In this document: positions 1 through 12,016 of the stretch, piece by piece
Position numbering within the stretch: position 1 is the first letter of the stretch
Layout: each line of letters begins with the position of its first letter
NCBI GenBank assembly: GCA_963830775.1
Contig: CAWHNT010000022.1
Coordinates: 194,166 to 258,165, forward strand
Reading direction: 5' to 3'
Source: CAWHNT01 sp963830775
Lineage (GTDB): Bacteria > Pseudomonadota > Alphaproteobacteria > Geminicoccales > Geminicoccaceae
DNA length: 64,000 bases
Made by a program: the position numbers and the translations under genes
The notes under the pieces: model-generated
Databases searched by the model: none
What the model was told of the DNA's origin: nothing
Seen by the model: the letters and a program-made list of their open reading frames with translations, nothing else

Positions 1-1498
1 ATTCTCGACTGTCCGCCGGGGCATGTGACGAGCGGGGAGGTGCTGTTCGAGGGGCGCGACCTCCTGCGGCTTCCAATGGGGGAGCGCAGGCGGATCAATG
101 GCGAGAAGATCGCCATGATCTTTCAGGACACGCTGGCGCATCTGAACCCGGTCTACAGCGTCGGCTGGCAGATCGCGGAGAGCCTGCAGCGCGCATCAGG
201 GCCTCGACGCCCGGGCGGCATCGGCTGAAGCGGTCCGGCTGCTGGAGCGGGTGCAGATCCCCGAGCCGGCGCAGCGCGCCCACGACTACCCGCACCAGTT
301 CTCGGGCGGGCAGCGGCAGCGGGTGATGATCGCCATGGCGCTGGCGAACCGGCCTGCGCTGCTGATCGCGGACGAGCCGACCACGGCACTCGACGTTACC
401 GTCCAGGCGCAGATCATGGAGCTCCTGCGCGATCTCCTCAGCGAGACCGGGATGGGGCTCCTGCTGATCACCCACGACCTGGGTGTGGTCGCCGACATCG
501 CCGACCGGGTGGCGGTCGTGCATGACGGGCGGATCGTCGAGACCGGTGCGGTCCGCGAGGTGCTGCGCCGGCCGCAGCACGCCTACACCCAGAGGCTTCT
601 GGCGGCCGCACCGGGGCTGGAGGTGCCGCCGGCACCGCGGCCACGTCCGGCCGCTGCGCCTCTTCTCACCGTCCGTGAGGTGACCAAGCAGTATCCGGTC
701 AAGCGCGGACTGTTCGGGAGCCGGACGGGCGAGGTGGTCCGTGCCGTGGACGGCGTGAGCCTCGAGCTGCGCCGGGGCGAGACCTTGGGCATCGTCGGCG
801 AGTCCGGCTCCGGCAAGTCGACGCTGGGGCGCCTCATCCTGTGCCTGGAGGAGCCGACCGGCGGCAGCATCCTGTTCGACGGGCGTGAGCTCGCGAGCCT
901 GAAGGGCCGCGAGCTCCTGGACTTCCGGCGCCGGGTGCAGGCCGTGTTCCAGGACCCGTTCGCCTCGCTCAACCCGCGCATGACGGTGTTCGAGATCGTG
1001 AGCGAGCCCTGGACCATCCACCGCGACGTGGTCCCGCGCGGGGAGTGGCGGGCGCGGGTAGGCGAGCTGCTCGAGCAGGTGGGGCTCAAGCCCGAGCACG
1101 CGCAGCGCTGGCCGCACCAGTTCTCGGGCGGGCAGCGGCAGCGGATCGCCATTGCCCGGGCATTGGCGCTCCAGCCCGAGATCGTGGTCTGCGACGAGGC
1201 GGTCTCCGCACTCGACGTCTCGATCCAGGGCCAGATCATCGAGCTGCTGGCCCAGCTCCGCGACCGATTCGGGCTTTCCTACATCTTCATCGCCCACGAC
1301 CTGCCGGTGGTGCGCACCATCGCCGACCGGGTGGCGGTGATGCAGCGGGGGAAGATCGTGGAGACGGGGACGTGCGAGGACATCTTCCTCCGCCCGCAGC
1401 ACCCCTACACGCAGGCCCTCCTGGCCGCGAGCCCGGTCACCGACCCGGACGAGCAGGCGCGGCGGCGCCAGGAGAGGCTGCGGCGCGCGGCCGCCTGA
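1..1498 (+). CDS. Fused dual-domain oligopeptide-type ABC transporter ATPase (partial, one frame break)
   Basis: Cytoplasmic ATP-hydrolysing subunit of a dipeptide/oligopeptide/glutathione-type importer, with DppD-like and DppF-like ATPases in one chain. The gene enters from the left edge, so the first Walker A is outside the window. Visible are the first signature FSGGQRQR (near 299) and Walker B LLIADEPTTALD, then a complete second domain with Walker A GESGSGKST (near 800), FSGGQRQR (near 1121) and VVCDEAVSALD. Both halves end in the oligopeptide-family tail (QHAYTQRLLAA, QHPYTQALLAA). One extra base near 190 shifts the frame; the reading resumes as AHQGLDARAASAEAV. Conservation on both sides suggests a sequence error, not decay. 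Permease and binding-protein genes presumably lie to the left. Confidence 0.9.
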
Positions 1499-1942
1499 TC
1501 AGCCCCAGCGGATCAGCATCACGCCGGCGAAGAGGCAGCCGACGCCGAGGACGCGCAAGGCGCTCAGCTCGCGGACGGGCACGCCCAGGATGCCGAAGCG
1601 GTCGATGAGGAGGGAGGCGGCGAGCTGGCCGGCGATGAAGAGGGCGACGGTGGTGGCGGCACCGAGGCGGGGGGTGGCCATGAGCGCGCTGAGGACCACG
1701 AAGGCGCCGATCACGCCGCCGGCCCACATCCACCAGGGGGCTGTCGCCAGGGCACGGATGTTGGGCCAGGGCAGGCGGGCGGCGAGGATGATGCAGGTCA
1801 GCGTGATGGTGCTGACCGTGACCGAGAGGGCCGCACCATAGAGGGGGTTGCCGGCGAGGCCGGCGATGCGGGCGTTGAGGAGGGGCTGGAGGGAGAGGCC
1901 TGCCCCCATGACGATCACGAAGGCAGCGAGGAGCCCGCTCAC
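1499..1942 (-). CDS. YdcZ/DUF606-type small DMT transporter
   Basis: Small inner-membrane protein of about 147 residues with four to five hydrophobic segments, matching the YdcZ (DUF606) branch of the drug/metabolite transporter superfamily: an N-terminal GAGLSLQPLLNARIAG-like stretch and a C-terminal FIAGQLAASLLIDRFG-like stretch are typical. The frame is open further upstream, but I choose the GTG whose last two bases enter the dipeptidase stop (GTGA), because the upstream part reads as the end of the dipeptidase in another frame. It is probably co-transcribed with the dipeptidase. The substrate cannot be read from sequence. Confidence 0.75.
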   Translation of the reverse strand: MSGLLAAFVIVMGAGLSLQPLLNARIAGLAGNPLYGAALSVTVSTITLTCIILAARLPWPNIRALATAPWWMWAGGVIGAFVVLSALMATPRLGAATTVALFIAGQLAASLLIDRFGILGVPVRELSALRVLGVGCLFAGVMLIRWG

Positions 1943-3330
1943 GCGGCCGCGAGCTCGCCCAGGAGTGCCACGTGGGTGCGGATGCCGCGCTCGAAGCACA
2001 CCAGCTCGAACTTCTCGTTTGGGCTGTGGACGCGGTCGTCGTCGAGGCCGAAGCCGATGAACACCGTATCGAGGCCCAGGAGGCGCTGCATCGAGCCGGC
2101 TACTGGGATCGAGCCGCCGCAGCCGATCAGCACGGGTTCGCGGCCGAAGACGGTGAAGGCGGCGCGGCGGGCGGCGCGGAGGTAGGTCGAGTCGGTGGGG
2201 ACGCGCATGGCGGGCGACTTGCCGAACTCCTGCAGCTCGTAGCTGAAGTCGGGCGGCAGGCGCTGCTCGATGAACCGTTTGAGGCCCGCCAGCACCTTCT
2301 CCGGGTCCTGGTCGGGGACGAGGCGACAGGAGAGCTTGGCGCTGGCCCGGGCCGGGATCACGGTCTTCGCACCCGCACCGATGTAGCCGCCCCAGATGCC
2401 GTTCACGTCGCAGGTCGGGCGCGACCAGGTGCGCTCGAGGAGGGTGCGGCCCTTCTCGCCCACGGGCGTGCGCAGGCCCGCCGTCGCCAGGAAGTCGGCC
2501 TCGGAGACGCCGATGGCGCGCCAGGCAGCGGCCTCGGCCTCGCCGATCTCGCGCACATCGTCGTAGAAGCCCGGGATCTGCACCCGGCCGTCCTCGTCGT
2601 GCAGGGCCGCGATGATCCGGGCCAGCGCGTTGTTGGGGTTGGTGACCGCCCCGCCATACATGCCCGAGTGCAGGTCGTGGCTCGGGCCCTTGAGGGTCAG
2701 CTCCACGTAGAGCATGCCGCGCAGCATGTAGGTGATCGCGGGCTTGTCGATCTCCAGCATGCCGGTGTCCGAGATCACGCAGACATCGGCCCCGAGCTCG
2801 GCCCGGTTCTGGTCCAGGAACGGCTCCAGGTGGCGGCTGCCGGATTCCTCCTCGCCTTCCAGCACGACGGTGACCGGGACCGGGATTGAGCCTGTGGCCT
2901 CCTTCCAGGCACGGAAGGCCTCGATGAAGGTCATCAGCTGGCCCTTGTCGTCGACGGCCCCTCTGGCGACGACACGCTTGCCGCGGGGCCCGTCGACGAT
3001 CGTGGGCTCGAAGGGCGGGCTCTCCCAGAGGTCCAAGGGGTCGGCCGGCTGGACGTCGTAGTGGCCGTAATAGAGGGGGCGCGGGCCACTGCCCGCAGCT
3101 TCATAGTGAGCGAGCACGCAGGGCTGGCCGCCGGTCTCGACCAGGCGGGACTGGAAGCCCAGGCCCGCGAGCTCGCCCGAGAGCCATTGGGCGGTGGCGC
3201 GGGTCTGGCCGTCGTAGGCGGGGTCGGTGCCGATGCTGGGCAGGCGCAGCAGCGCCTTCAGCCGCTCCACGCTGCCGTCGAAGTTCGCTTGCGCGCGGGC
3301 GAGCGCACGCTCGACGCCGGTCTCGGCCAT
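1939..3330 (-). CDS. M20 family metallopeptidase (dipeptidase)
   Basis: Cytoplasmic zinc-dependent exopeptidase of 463 residues, the usual size for M20 dipeptidases of the CNDP type. Metal-binding and catalytic motifs are present in order: YYGHYDVQP (His and Asp, near residue 90), GAVDDKGQ, LEGEEESGS (catalytic Glu pair) and ISDTG, with a dimerisation domain in the middle and CGGSIPVAG near the C-terminus. The start ATG at 3330 follows an AGAGA-type purine run. The frame is intact. The peptide-importer ATPase lies close by on the other strand, so a role in peptide use is plausible but inferred. Confidence 0.9.
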   Translation of the reverse strand: MAETGVERALARAQANFDGSVERLKALLRLPSIGTDPAYDGQTRATAQWLSGELAGLGFQSRLVETGGQPCVLAHYEAAGSGPRPLYYGHYDVQPADPLDLWESPPFEPTIVDGPRGKRVVARGAVDDKGQLMTFIEAFRAWKEATGSIPVPVTVVLEGEEESGSRHLEPFLDQNRAELGADVCVISDTGMLEIDKPAITYMLRGMLYVELTLKGPSHDLHSGMYGGAVTNPNNALARIIAALHDEDGRVQIPGFYDDVREIGEAEAAAWRAIGVSEADFLATAGLRTPVGEKGRTLLERTWSRPTCDVNGIWGGYIGAGAKTVIPARASAKLSCRLVPDQDPEKVLAGLKRFIEQRLPPDFSYELQEFGKSPAMRVPTDSTYLRAARRAAFTVFGREPVLIGCGGSIPVAGSMQRLLGLDTVFIGFGLDDDRVHSPNEKFELVCFERGIRTHVALLGELAAA

Positions 3331-3369
3331 GTCTCTCTCCCGGACCGGTCGCCGCGCTGGCGGCTCGGC

Positions 3370-4410
<1,041 letters not shown>

Positions 4411-4411
<1 letters not shown>

Positions 4412-6118
4412 CACCCTGCCTCCCCGGAGATGCGTGCGAACAGCCAGCCATGCGGCGGCAGGCGCAGGCGGCGGCCCTCGATCGAGGCGCCAGGCGCGGC
4501 CAGCAGCTTCTCGCTGCCGGTGACCGGCAGCCGGTCGTCGCGGATGCGGCGGCCGAGGTTGAAGGCGCATAGCACCCGGTCGTCGCCGTGCGCGCGCTCG
4601 AAGGCCAGGAGCTCGCGCCAGCGGCCGAGGAAGCGGACCTTGCCGCGGCTCAGCGCCGGCTGGGTGCGGCGCCAGGCGAGGAGAGTGCGGACGTGGTTCA
4701 GGGGCGAATCGGGGTGCAGCTCCTGGACCGCCACGGCGAGGTCGAGATGGTCGGGCGGGACCGGGAGCCAGGGCTTCGTCTGGCTGAAGCCGGCATGGGG
4801 AGCCTCGGCCGTCCAGGGCATGGGCGTGCGGCAGCCGTCGCGGCCCTTGAAGGCGGGCCAGAAGGCGATGCCGAACGGGTCGCGCAGGTCCTCGAAGGCG
4901 AGATCGGCCTGCCCCAGGCCCAGCTCCTCGCCCTGGTAGAGGCAGGCGGTGCCGCGGAGCGCGACGAGCAGGGTCGGGATCAGCTTCTGCAGCTCGGGTG
5001 TGACCGGGCCGCCTTGCGCGAACCGGGTGGCGGCGCGCTGGACGTCGTGATTGCCGAACGACCAGCAGACCCAGCCCTCGCCCAAGTCCTTCTCCAGCTC
5101 CTCGACCACGGCCCGGATGCCGGCGGCATCGGGTGGGCAGGAGAGGAGATCGAAGCTGTAGGCCATGTCGATGCCGCCGCCGGTCGAGTACTCGGCGATC
5201 CGGCGGAGTGCCGTGTCGCCGCTGATCTCGGCCAGGAGCATGCGGTCGCCGTGCTCCTCGGTGAGCGCGTAGAGCGGCTTGAAGAAGATGTCGGCGAGCT
5301 CGGGCCGGGCCTTGTTGTAGAGGTGGATCTGGCGGTCGTAGGGCGAGTCGCCCGACGTGCCCATCCTGACCTTCATCCCGCGGGGCTTGGCCGGGTTGCT
5401 GCGCAGCTCGCGGGTCGTGCAGGCCGTAGTCGATGGCGTCGAGCCGGAAGCCGTCGACGCCGCGGTCGAGCCAGAAGCGGGCGACGTCGAGGAGCGCCTG
5501 GATGACCTCCGGGCTGTGCAGGTTGAGGTCCGGCTGCTCCTTCAGGAAGTTGTGCAGGTAATACTGGCCGCGACGCGGCTCCCACTCCCAGGCGACACCG
5601 CCGAAGACCGAGAGCCAGTTGTTGGGCGGGCTGCCGTCGCGCCTGGCGTCGGCCCAGACGTACCAGTCGGCCTTGGGGTTGTCCCGCGACTGGCGGCTCT
5701 CCAGGAACCAGCGATGCTGGTCGCTGGTGTGGCTCGGCACGAAGTCGATCAGGACCCGCAGCCCCAGGCGGTGGGCCTTCTCGAGCATCCGGTCGAAGTC
5801 GTCGAGCGTGCCGAAGATCGGGTCCACGTCGCAATAGTCGGCGACGTCGTAGCCATAGTCCTTCATCGGGCTCTTGAAGAAGGGCGAGACCCAGATCGCG
5901 TCCACGCCCAGCGAGGCCACGTAGTCGAGCCGCTCGACGATGCCCGGGAGGTCGCCGATGCCGTTGCCGTCGGCATCGCAGAAGCTGCGCGGGTAGATCT
6001 GGTAGACCACCGCACCCCGCCACCAGTCGTGCCGGCGCGGGCCGACCTTGGGCAGGTCGTGGCGCACGAGCAGGGCCTGCGGCCGGCGGGGGGCGGGCCG
6101 TGCCGGCTCCGTGGTCAT
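4411..6118 (-). CDS. GH13 alpha-glucosidase, one frame break
   Basis: Cytoplasmic glycoside hydrolase family 13 enzyme of about 568 residues that would hydrolyse imported alpha-glucosides. Conserved GH13 regions appear in order: VVYQIYPRSFCDADGNGIGD at the N-terminus, region I DFVPSHTS, region II GFRLDAI (nucleophile Asp), region III MLLAEISGD (acid/base Glu) and region IV SFGNHD. One extra base near 5410 breaks the frame between GLHDP and NPAKPRGMKV, just after region II. The start ATG at 6118 lies 4 bases after the permease stop. The gene order binding protein, permease, permease, glucosidase, ATPase is that of aglEFGAK, which supports the alpha-glucoside assignment by analogy. Confidence 0.9.
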
Positions 6119-6122
6119 GCGC

Positions 6123-6962
<840 letters not shown>

Positions 6963-6967
6963 GGGGC

Positions 6968-7900
6968 TCAGTCCTCCTTCCCGACCTTGGCCAGGGTCAG
7001 ATAGACGGCGGTGAAGACCGCGATCAGCAGGAACAGCATGGTGGCGGCGGCCGAGCCGAAGCCCACGTCCTGGAAGTCGACCAGCTGCTGGCGCGCATAG
7101 ACCGACATCGACATCGTGACCTTGTTGTTGCCGGTCATGACGTAGATCAGGTCGAAGATGCGCAAGGCATCCAGCGCCCTGAAGATCACGGCCACGAGGA
7201 GTGCCGGCTTCAGGAGCGGCAGGGTCACCTTGAGGAAGACCCGGACGGGGTGGATGCCGTCGACCCTCGCGGCTTCGTAGATCTCGCCCGGCAGCATCTG
7301 CAGGCCGGCCAGGATCAGGAGCGCCATGAAGGGTGTCGTCTTCCAGACATCGACCATGATCACGGCGGCAAGCGCCGTATCGGGCGAGGCCGTCCAGGCG
7401 ATGCCTTTGTCGATGATCCCGAGGCCCATCAGGATGTGGTTGATGATCCCGAACACGTCGTTGAACATCCACGACCACATCTGCGCCGAGACCACGGTCG
7501 GGACCGCCCAGGGGATGAGGACGGCAGCGCGCAGCGTGCCGCGACCGGGGAAGTGGGCGTTGAGCGCCAGGGCGATGGCGAGGCCGAGGATGGTCTCGAT
7601 CGTGACCGAGATGGTGGCGAAGACGAGCGTGTTGCGGACCGCCTGCCACCAGTCGGGGTCGGAGAGCAGGTAGATGAAGTTGCTCGCACCCACGAACTGG
7701 GCGGCGGCGAGATCGCTCAGGTTCGCATCCGTGAAGGCGAACCAGATCGTACGGCCCAGCGGCCAGCCGGCCACGGCCACCAGCACGAACACCATCGGGG
7801 CCACGAACAGCCAGGCAGCCCGGGTGCGCTGGCGGGTCAGGCGCGAAGGCGGTGCCGCGGCTCCTGCTGCTGGCAACGCCTCGGCCGCGAGCGTCGCCAC
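6968..7900 (-). CDS. Sugar ABC transporter permease (MalF type)
   Basis: Inner-membrane subunit of the CUT1 importer, 310 residues. An Ala/Pro/Arg-rich N-terminal tail precedes helix one (AAWLFVAPMVFVLVAVAG). The EAA loop is EAARVDGIHPVRVFLKVTLP, and the C-terminal helices follow MTGNNKVTMSMSVYARQQ. It sits 15 bases after the binding-protein stop and is followed by the second permease, the usual heterodimer arrangement. The frame is intact. Confidence 0.9.
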   Translation of the reverse strand: MATLAAEALPAAGAAAPPSRLTRQRTRAAWLFVAPMVFVLVAVAGWPLGRTIWFAFTDANLSDLAAAQFVGASNFIYLLSDPDWWQAVRNTLVFATISVTIETILGLAIALALNAHFPGRGTLRAAVLIPWAVPTVVSAQMWSWMFNDVFGIINHILMGLGIIDKGIAWTASPDTALAAVIMVDVWKTTPFMALLILAGLQMLPGEIYEAARVDGIHPVRVFLKVTLPLLKPALLVAVIFRALDALRIFDLIYVMTGNNKVTMSMSVYARQQLVDFQDVGFGSAAATMLFLLIAVFTAVYLTLAKVGKED

Positions 7901-7915
7901 AGGATGGCGCTCCGC

Positions 7916-9184
<1,269 letters not shown>

Positions 9185-9209
9185 CTTTGGCCCCTCCCTC
9201 GGCTTTTTT

Positions 9210-9217
9210 CGTCGACG
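9210..9217. promoter_or_regulatory. Possible operator of the sugar operon (CGTCGACG palindrome)
   Basis: An 8-base palindrome with a central CG, flanked by runs of T and A, lies 26 bases upstream of the binding-protein ATG. LacI-family regulators of alpha-glucoside operons bind CG-centred palindromes, so this is a reasonable candidate, but no regulator gene is next to it and the match is short. Confidence 0.2.
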
Positions 9218-9319
9218 TCAAAATCGGAATGTAGCTCCGGGACCTGACCTGTCCAGCGAGCGCTCTGCCGCAATCGCAAGGGGAACTGCCTCAGCCCCGG
9301 TAACGCAGCGCATCGGCGG

Positions 9320-9428
9320 CTGTCGAACTGACGCCGACGATTTGTGCGAGATCGGCGGCGCCCTGGCCAAGGTCGAGGTGCAGGGGGATCGTTACCCCGC
9401 GCATCTGGCGGCGATGGTCGGGCGCTGA
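9320..9428 (+). pseudogene. Possible 3' fragment of a glycine-cleavage T-type gene
   Basis: The last 33 or so codons before the TGA at 9428 read DADDLCEIGGALAKVEVQGD then RYPAHLAAM. This looks like the C-terminal barrel of GcvT-like or dimethylglycine/sarcosine dehydrogenase proteins, where a phrase such as VEVLGERYPAR is common. Nothing recognisable lies upstream in that frame; the preceding bases are the sugar operon promoter region. I read it as a relic of a lost gene. The similarity is short and from memory of the family only. Confidence 0.3.
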
Positions 9429-9434
9429 GTAGCG

Positions 9435-10415
9435 TCAGGCGGCAGTGGCCGTCAGGCCGGCGCTCGGCAGCATGAGACGGCGCGAGCCGGCCTCGCTGCC
9501 GGGCACCCGGCCGGTGCGGATGGTCTCGACCAGGTGGTGGAGCAGGGGGCCGGGCAGGCCGTCGGGACCAGCGAGAAAATAGCTGTGGCCGAGCCGGTCG
9601 CAGCGGTTGTTGAAGGCGTCGCAGTCGACCGCGACCACGTTGCGCGGGGCACGGGTGAGGTCAGCGGGCCCGGTGTGACCGAGGCGGCGGCGGACGATCT
9701 TGTTGTGGACGTTGGCGACCTTGCTCGAGCGTAAGGCGAGGTCGTCGTGGGCGTGGTAGACGACGACGTTCCTGGCACAGTCCGGGATCATGCCGCCTTC
9801 GGCACCGGGCTCGAGGCAGTCGTTGGCGAGGTCGGCCGCCGCCATGAAGATGCTGCGGAAGAGGGCGGGCACGGCCCCGTAGTCGTGCGCCCAGCCGGCG
9901 AGCGCACCGCGCAGCACGCGGTTGCCCATGGAGTGGGCCAGGATGTTGACGTGCTTCAGGCAGGGCTCGCTTCTTTCCACGGCGTTGCGCCAGCCCATGA
10001 ACTTGCCGAGCACGCGGGCGAAGGTGAGGCCGCTGGCATCCGCGGCGCGCTGGTCGTCGAAATAATCGAGCACAAGGCCGAAATCGTCATCGCAGGGCCA
10101 GAGCAGGGGTACCACCTCGACCAGATCGGGGGCGAGCGCGTCGCATAGCTGCTGAAGCCGTTGCGCGTCCGGGAAGACGGGCAGCTCCGGCTGGCAGTTG
10201 TAGCCATGCAGGAAGAACAGGATCTGCTGCCGGGGCGAGCGGCGCAGGCGGGAGAAGAAAGGGGCGGAGAGAAGCTCGACATAATGGCCGGGTGCCTTCC
10301 GCTCGCAGAAGAAAAGCGATGTGCCCGGCTCGTTGTCGTCGAGGTCGAACCTGATCTCACGGCCCGCCTCCGAGCGGCGGCTGCCCAGGATGCGCCGGTT
10401 GGTGACGAACAGCAT
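9435..10415 (-). CDS. Alpha/beta hydrolase of the DUF900 type
   Basis: Predicted serine hydrolase of 326 residues. An oxyanion-side stretch ILFFLHGYNCQPE and the nucleophile elbow AHSMGNRV are visible, and a late His is expected in the C-terminal third (VVYHAHDDLAL). The layout matches DUF900 proteins, whose substrates are mostly unknown. I choose the ATG at 10415 (MLFVTNRR); the longer open frame upstream lacks family features and runs into the divergent sulfatase. No signal peptide is seen, so it is probably cytoplasmic. It is divergent from the sulfatase, with an 87-base shared promoter region. Confidence 0.75.
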   Translation of the reverse strand: MLFVTNRRILGSRRSEAGREIRFDLDDNEPGTSLFFCERKAPGHYVELLSAPFFSRLRRSPRQQILFFLHGYNCQPELPVFPDAQRLQQLCDALAPDLVEVVPLLWPCDDDFGLVLDYFDDQRAADASGLTFARVLGKFMGWRNAVERSEPCLKHVNILAHSMGNRVLRGALAGWAHDYGAVPALFRSIFMAAADLANDCLEPGAEGGMIPDCARNVVVYHAHDDLALRSSKVANVHNKIVRRRLGHTGPADLTRAPRNVVAVDCDAFNNRCDRLGHSYFLAGPDGLPGPLLHHLVETIRTGRVPGSEAGSRRLMLPSAGLTATAA

Positions 10416-10463
10416 CGCACGCAACTCCCGTTCCAGTCTAATGAATATAATCCTAGAACGGTG

Positions 10464-10477
10464 GCGCTTGCAAGCGC
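10464..10477. promoter_or_regulatory. 14-base perfect palindrome between divergent genes, with a nearby TATAAT
   Basis: GCGCTTGCAAGCGC is a perfect palindrome in the 87-base gap between the DUF900 hydrolase and the sulfatase. A TATAAT lies at 10446-10451 on the plus strand, but I find no good -35 box at the right distance. The position suits an operator controlling one or both genes. Role inferred from position only. Confidence 0.35.
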
Positions 10478-10502
10478 GCCGGGGCCCGTGCTCGATGCGC
10501 CC

Positions 10503-11996
10503 ATGAACATCCTGCTGATCACGGCCGACCAGTGGCGCGGCGATTGCCTGGGCACGCTCGGCCACCCTTGCGTCCGCACGCCTGCGCTGGACCGGCTGGC
10601 TGCGGACTCCGTGCTCTTCCGGCGCCATTTCGGGCAGGCCACGCCGTGCGGCCCGGCCCGGGCGTCGCTGCACACCGGGCTCTACGCCTGCAACCACCGC
10701 TCGATCACCAACGGCACGCCGCTCGACGCGCGCCACCGCACGCTGCCCACCCTGCTCGGGCAGGCGGGCTATGACTGCGTGCTGTACGGCTACACCGACA
10801 CCAGCGCCGACCCGCGGGTCACACCTCCCGACAGTCCGTGGCTACGGACCTTTGAGGGCGTGGCACCCGGCTTCCGGGTCGGGCTCCGCTTGCCGGACCA
10901 TGTCGAGCCCTGGCTCGAGCACCTGGCGGAGCGGGGCTATGGGCGGCTTGCGCGCGAGGAGGTGCATAACGGGCCGCTCGGGGCGCCGGCCCGGTTCCGG
11001 GCGGAGGACAGCGAGACCGCGTTCCTGGCCGACCGGTTCCTCGACTGGCTGGAGGGAGCGCCCGCGAGCCCATGGCTGGCGCACCTCACTTTCCTGCGGC
11101 CGCACCCGCCGCTGATCGCGGCCGAGCCGTGGAACAGCCTCGTCCCGCCCTCGGCGACCCCGCCCGCGGCTCGGGCGGCGAGCCCGGTGGAAGAGGGCGA
11201 GCTGCATCCCTGGCTGGCGGCGCATCTGGACCGACCCTATGCGGTCGACTTCCGCCGCCAGGACGTCAACCGGCCGGCGGACCTCGATGCCACGACCCTG
11301 GCCACGCTGCGGGCGATCTATTTCGGCCTGGTCGCCGAGGTGGACCACCATATCGGGCGCGTGCTCGAGGCCCTGGCCCGGCGGGACCTGCTCGACCGCA
11401 CGCTGGTCGTGGTCACCTCCGACCATGGCGAGATGCTGGGCGACCACTGGATGCTGGGGAAATCCGGCTTCTTTCCGCAGGCGTTCCATGTCCCGCTCAT
11501 GATCCGGGCGCCCTCCGGCCCGCGCGGGCGGGTGGTCGAGGCCTTCACCGAGCATGTCGACCTCATGCCCACCCTGCTGGAGGCCGCGGGCCTGCCGGTT
11601 CCGCGCCAGTGCGACGGCCGCAGCCTCGGCCCGTTCCTCAAGGGGGAGGAACCCTCCATCTGGCGCGGGGCCGTCCACTACGAGCACGACTTTCGCGACG
11701 TGGTCGGGCTCGGCTACGAGACGGCGCTGGGCCTCGGCAGCGACCAGTGCCAGATCGCGGCCCAGCTCGACGGCCGCCACCTCTACGTCCACTTCGCCGC
11801 CCTGCCGCCGCTGCTCTTCGATCTCGCCCGCGATCCTTTCTGCCAGCAGAACATCGCCGGCGAACCCGGTGCCGCGGGCACGCTGCTGGCCCAGGCGCAG
11901 GCGATGCTCTCCTGGCGGATGCTGGCGAATGAGCGCCGCCTGACCGGCTGCGCGCTCACTAGCGAGGGCGTGGCAGGCGTCTACGATCCGGCGTAG
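10503..11996 (+). CDS. Sulfatase-family hydrolase, phosphonate monoester hydrolase-like
   Basis: Alkaline-phosphatase-superfamily enzyme of 497 residues. The N-terminus MNILLITADQWRGDCLG carries the metal-binding Asp, and residues 49-53 read CGPAR, the C-x-P-x-R motif whose Cys is oxidised to formylglycine. The context PCGPARASLHTGLY and NHRS resembles bacterial phosphonate monoester hydrolases/arylsulfatases. VVTSDHGEMLGDHWMLGKSG holds the second metal site. There is no signal peptide, so it is likely cytoplasmic. It would need a formylglycine-generating enzyme; the only FGE-like gene in the window (37.3 kb) looks unsuited. The start ATG follows CGATGCGCCC without a clear ribosome site. Confidence 0.88.
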   Translation: MNILLITADQWRGDCLGTLGHPCVRTPALDRLAADSVLFRRHFGQATPCGPARASLHTGLYACNHRSITNGTPLDARHRTLPTLLGQAGYDCVLYGYTDTSADPRVTPPDSPWLRTFEGVAPGFRVGLRLPDHVEPWLEHLAERGYGRLAREEVHNGPLGAPARFRAEDSETAFLADRFLDWLEGAPASPWLAHLTFLRPHPPLIAAEPWNSLVPPSATPPAARAASPVEEGELHPWLAAHLDRPYAVDFRRQDVNRPADLDATTLATLRAIYFGLVAEVDHHIGRVLEALARRDLLDRTLVVVTSDHGEMLGDHWMLGKSGFFPQAFHVPLMIRAPSGPRGRVVEAFTEHVDLMPTLLEAAGLPVPRQCDGRSLGPFLKGEEPSIWRGAVHYEHDFRDVVGLGYETALGLGSDQCQIAAQLDGRHLYVHFAALPPLLFDLARDPFCQQNIAGEPGAAGTLLAQAQAMLSWRMLANERRLTGCALTSEGVAGVYDPA

Positions 11997-12016
11997 TGCC
12001 CGCCACGCCGGCTCTC

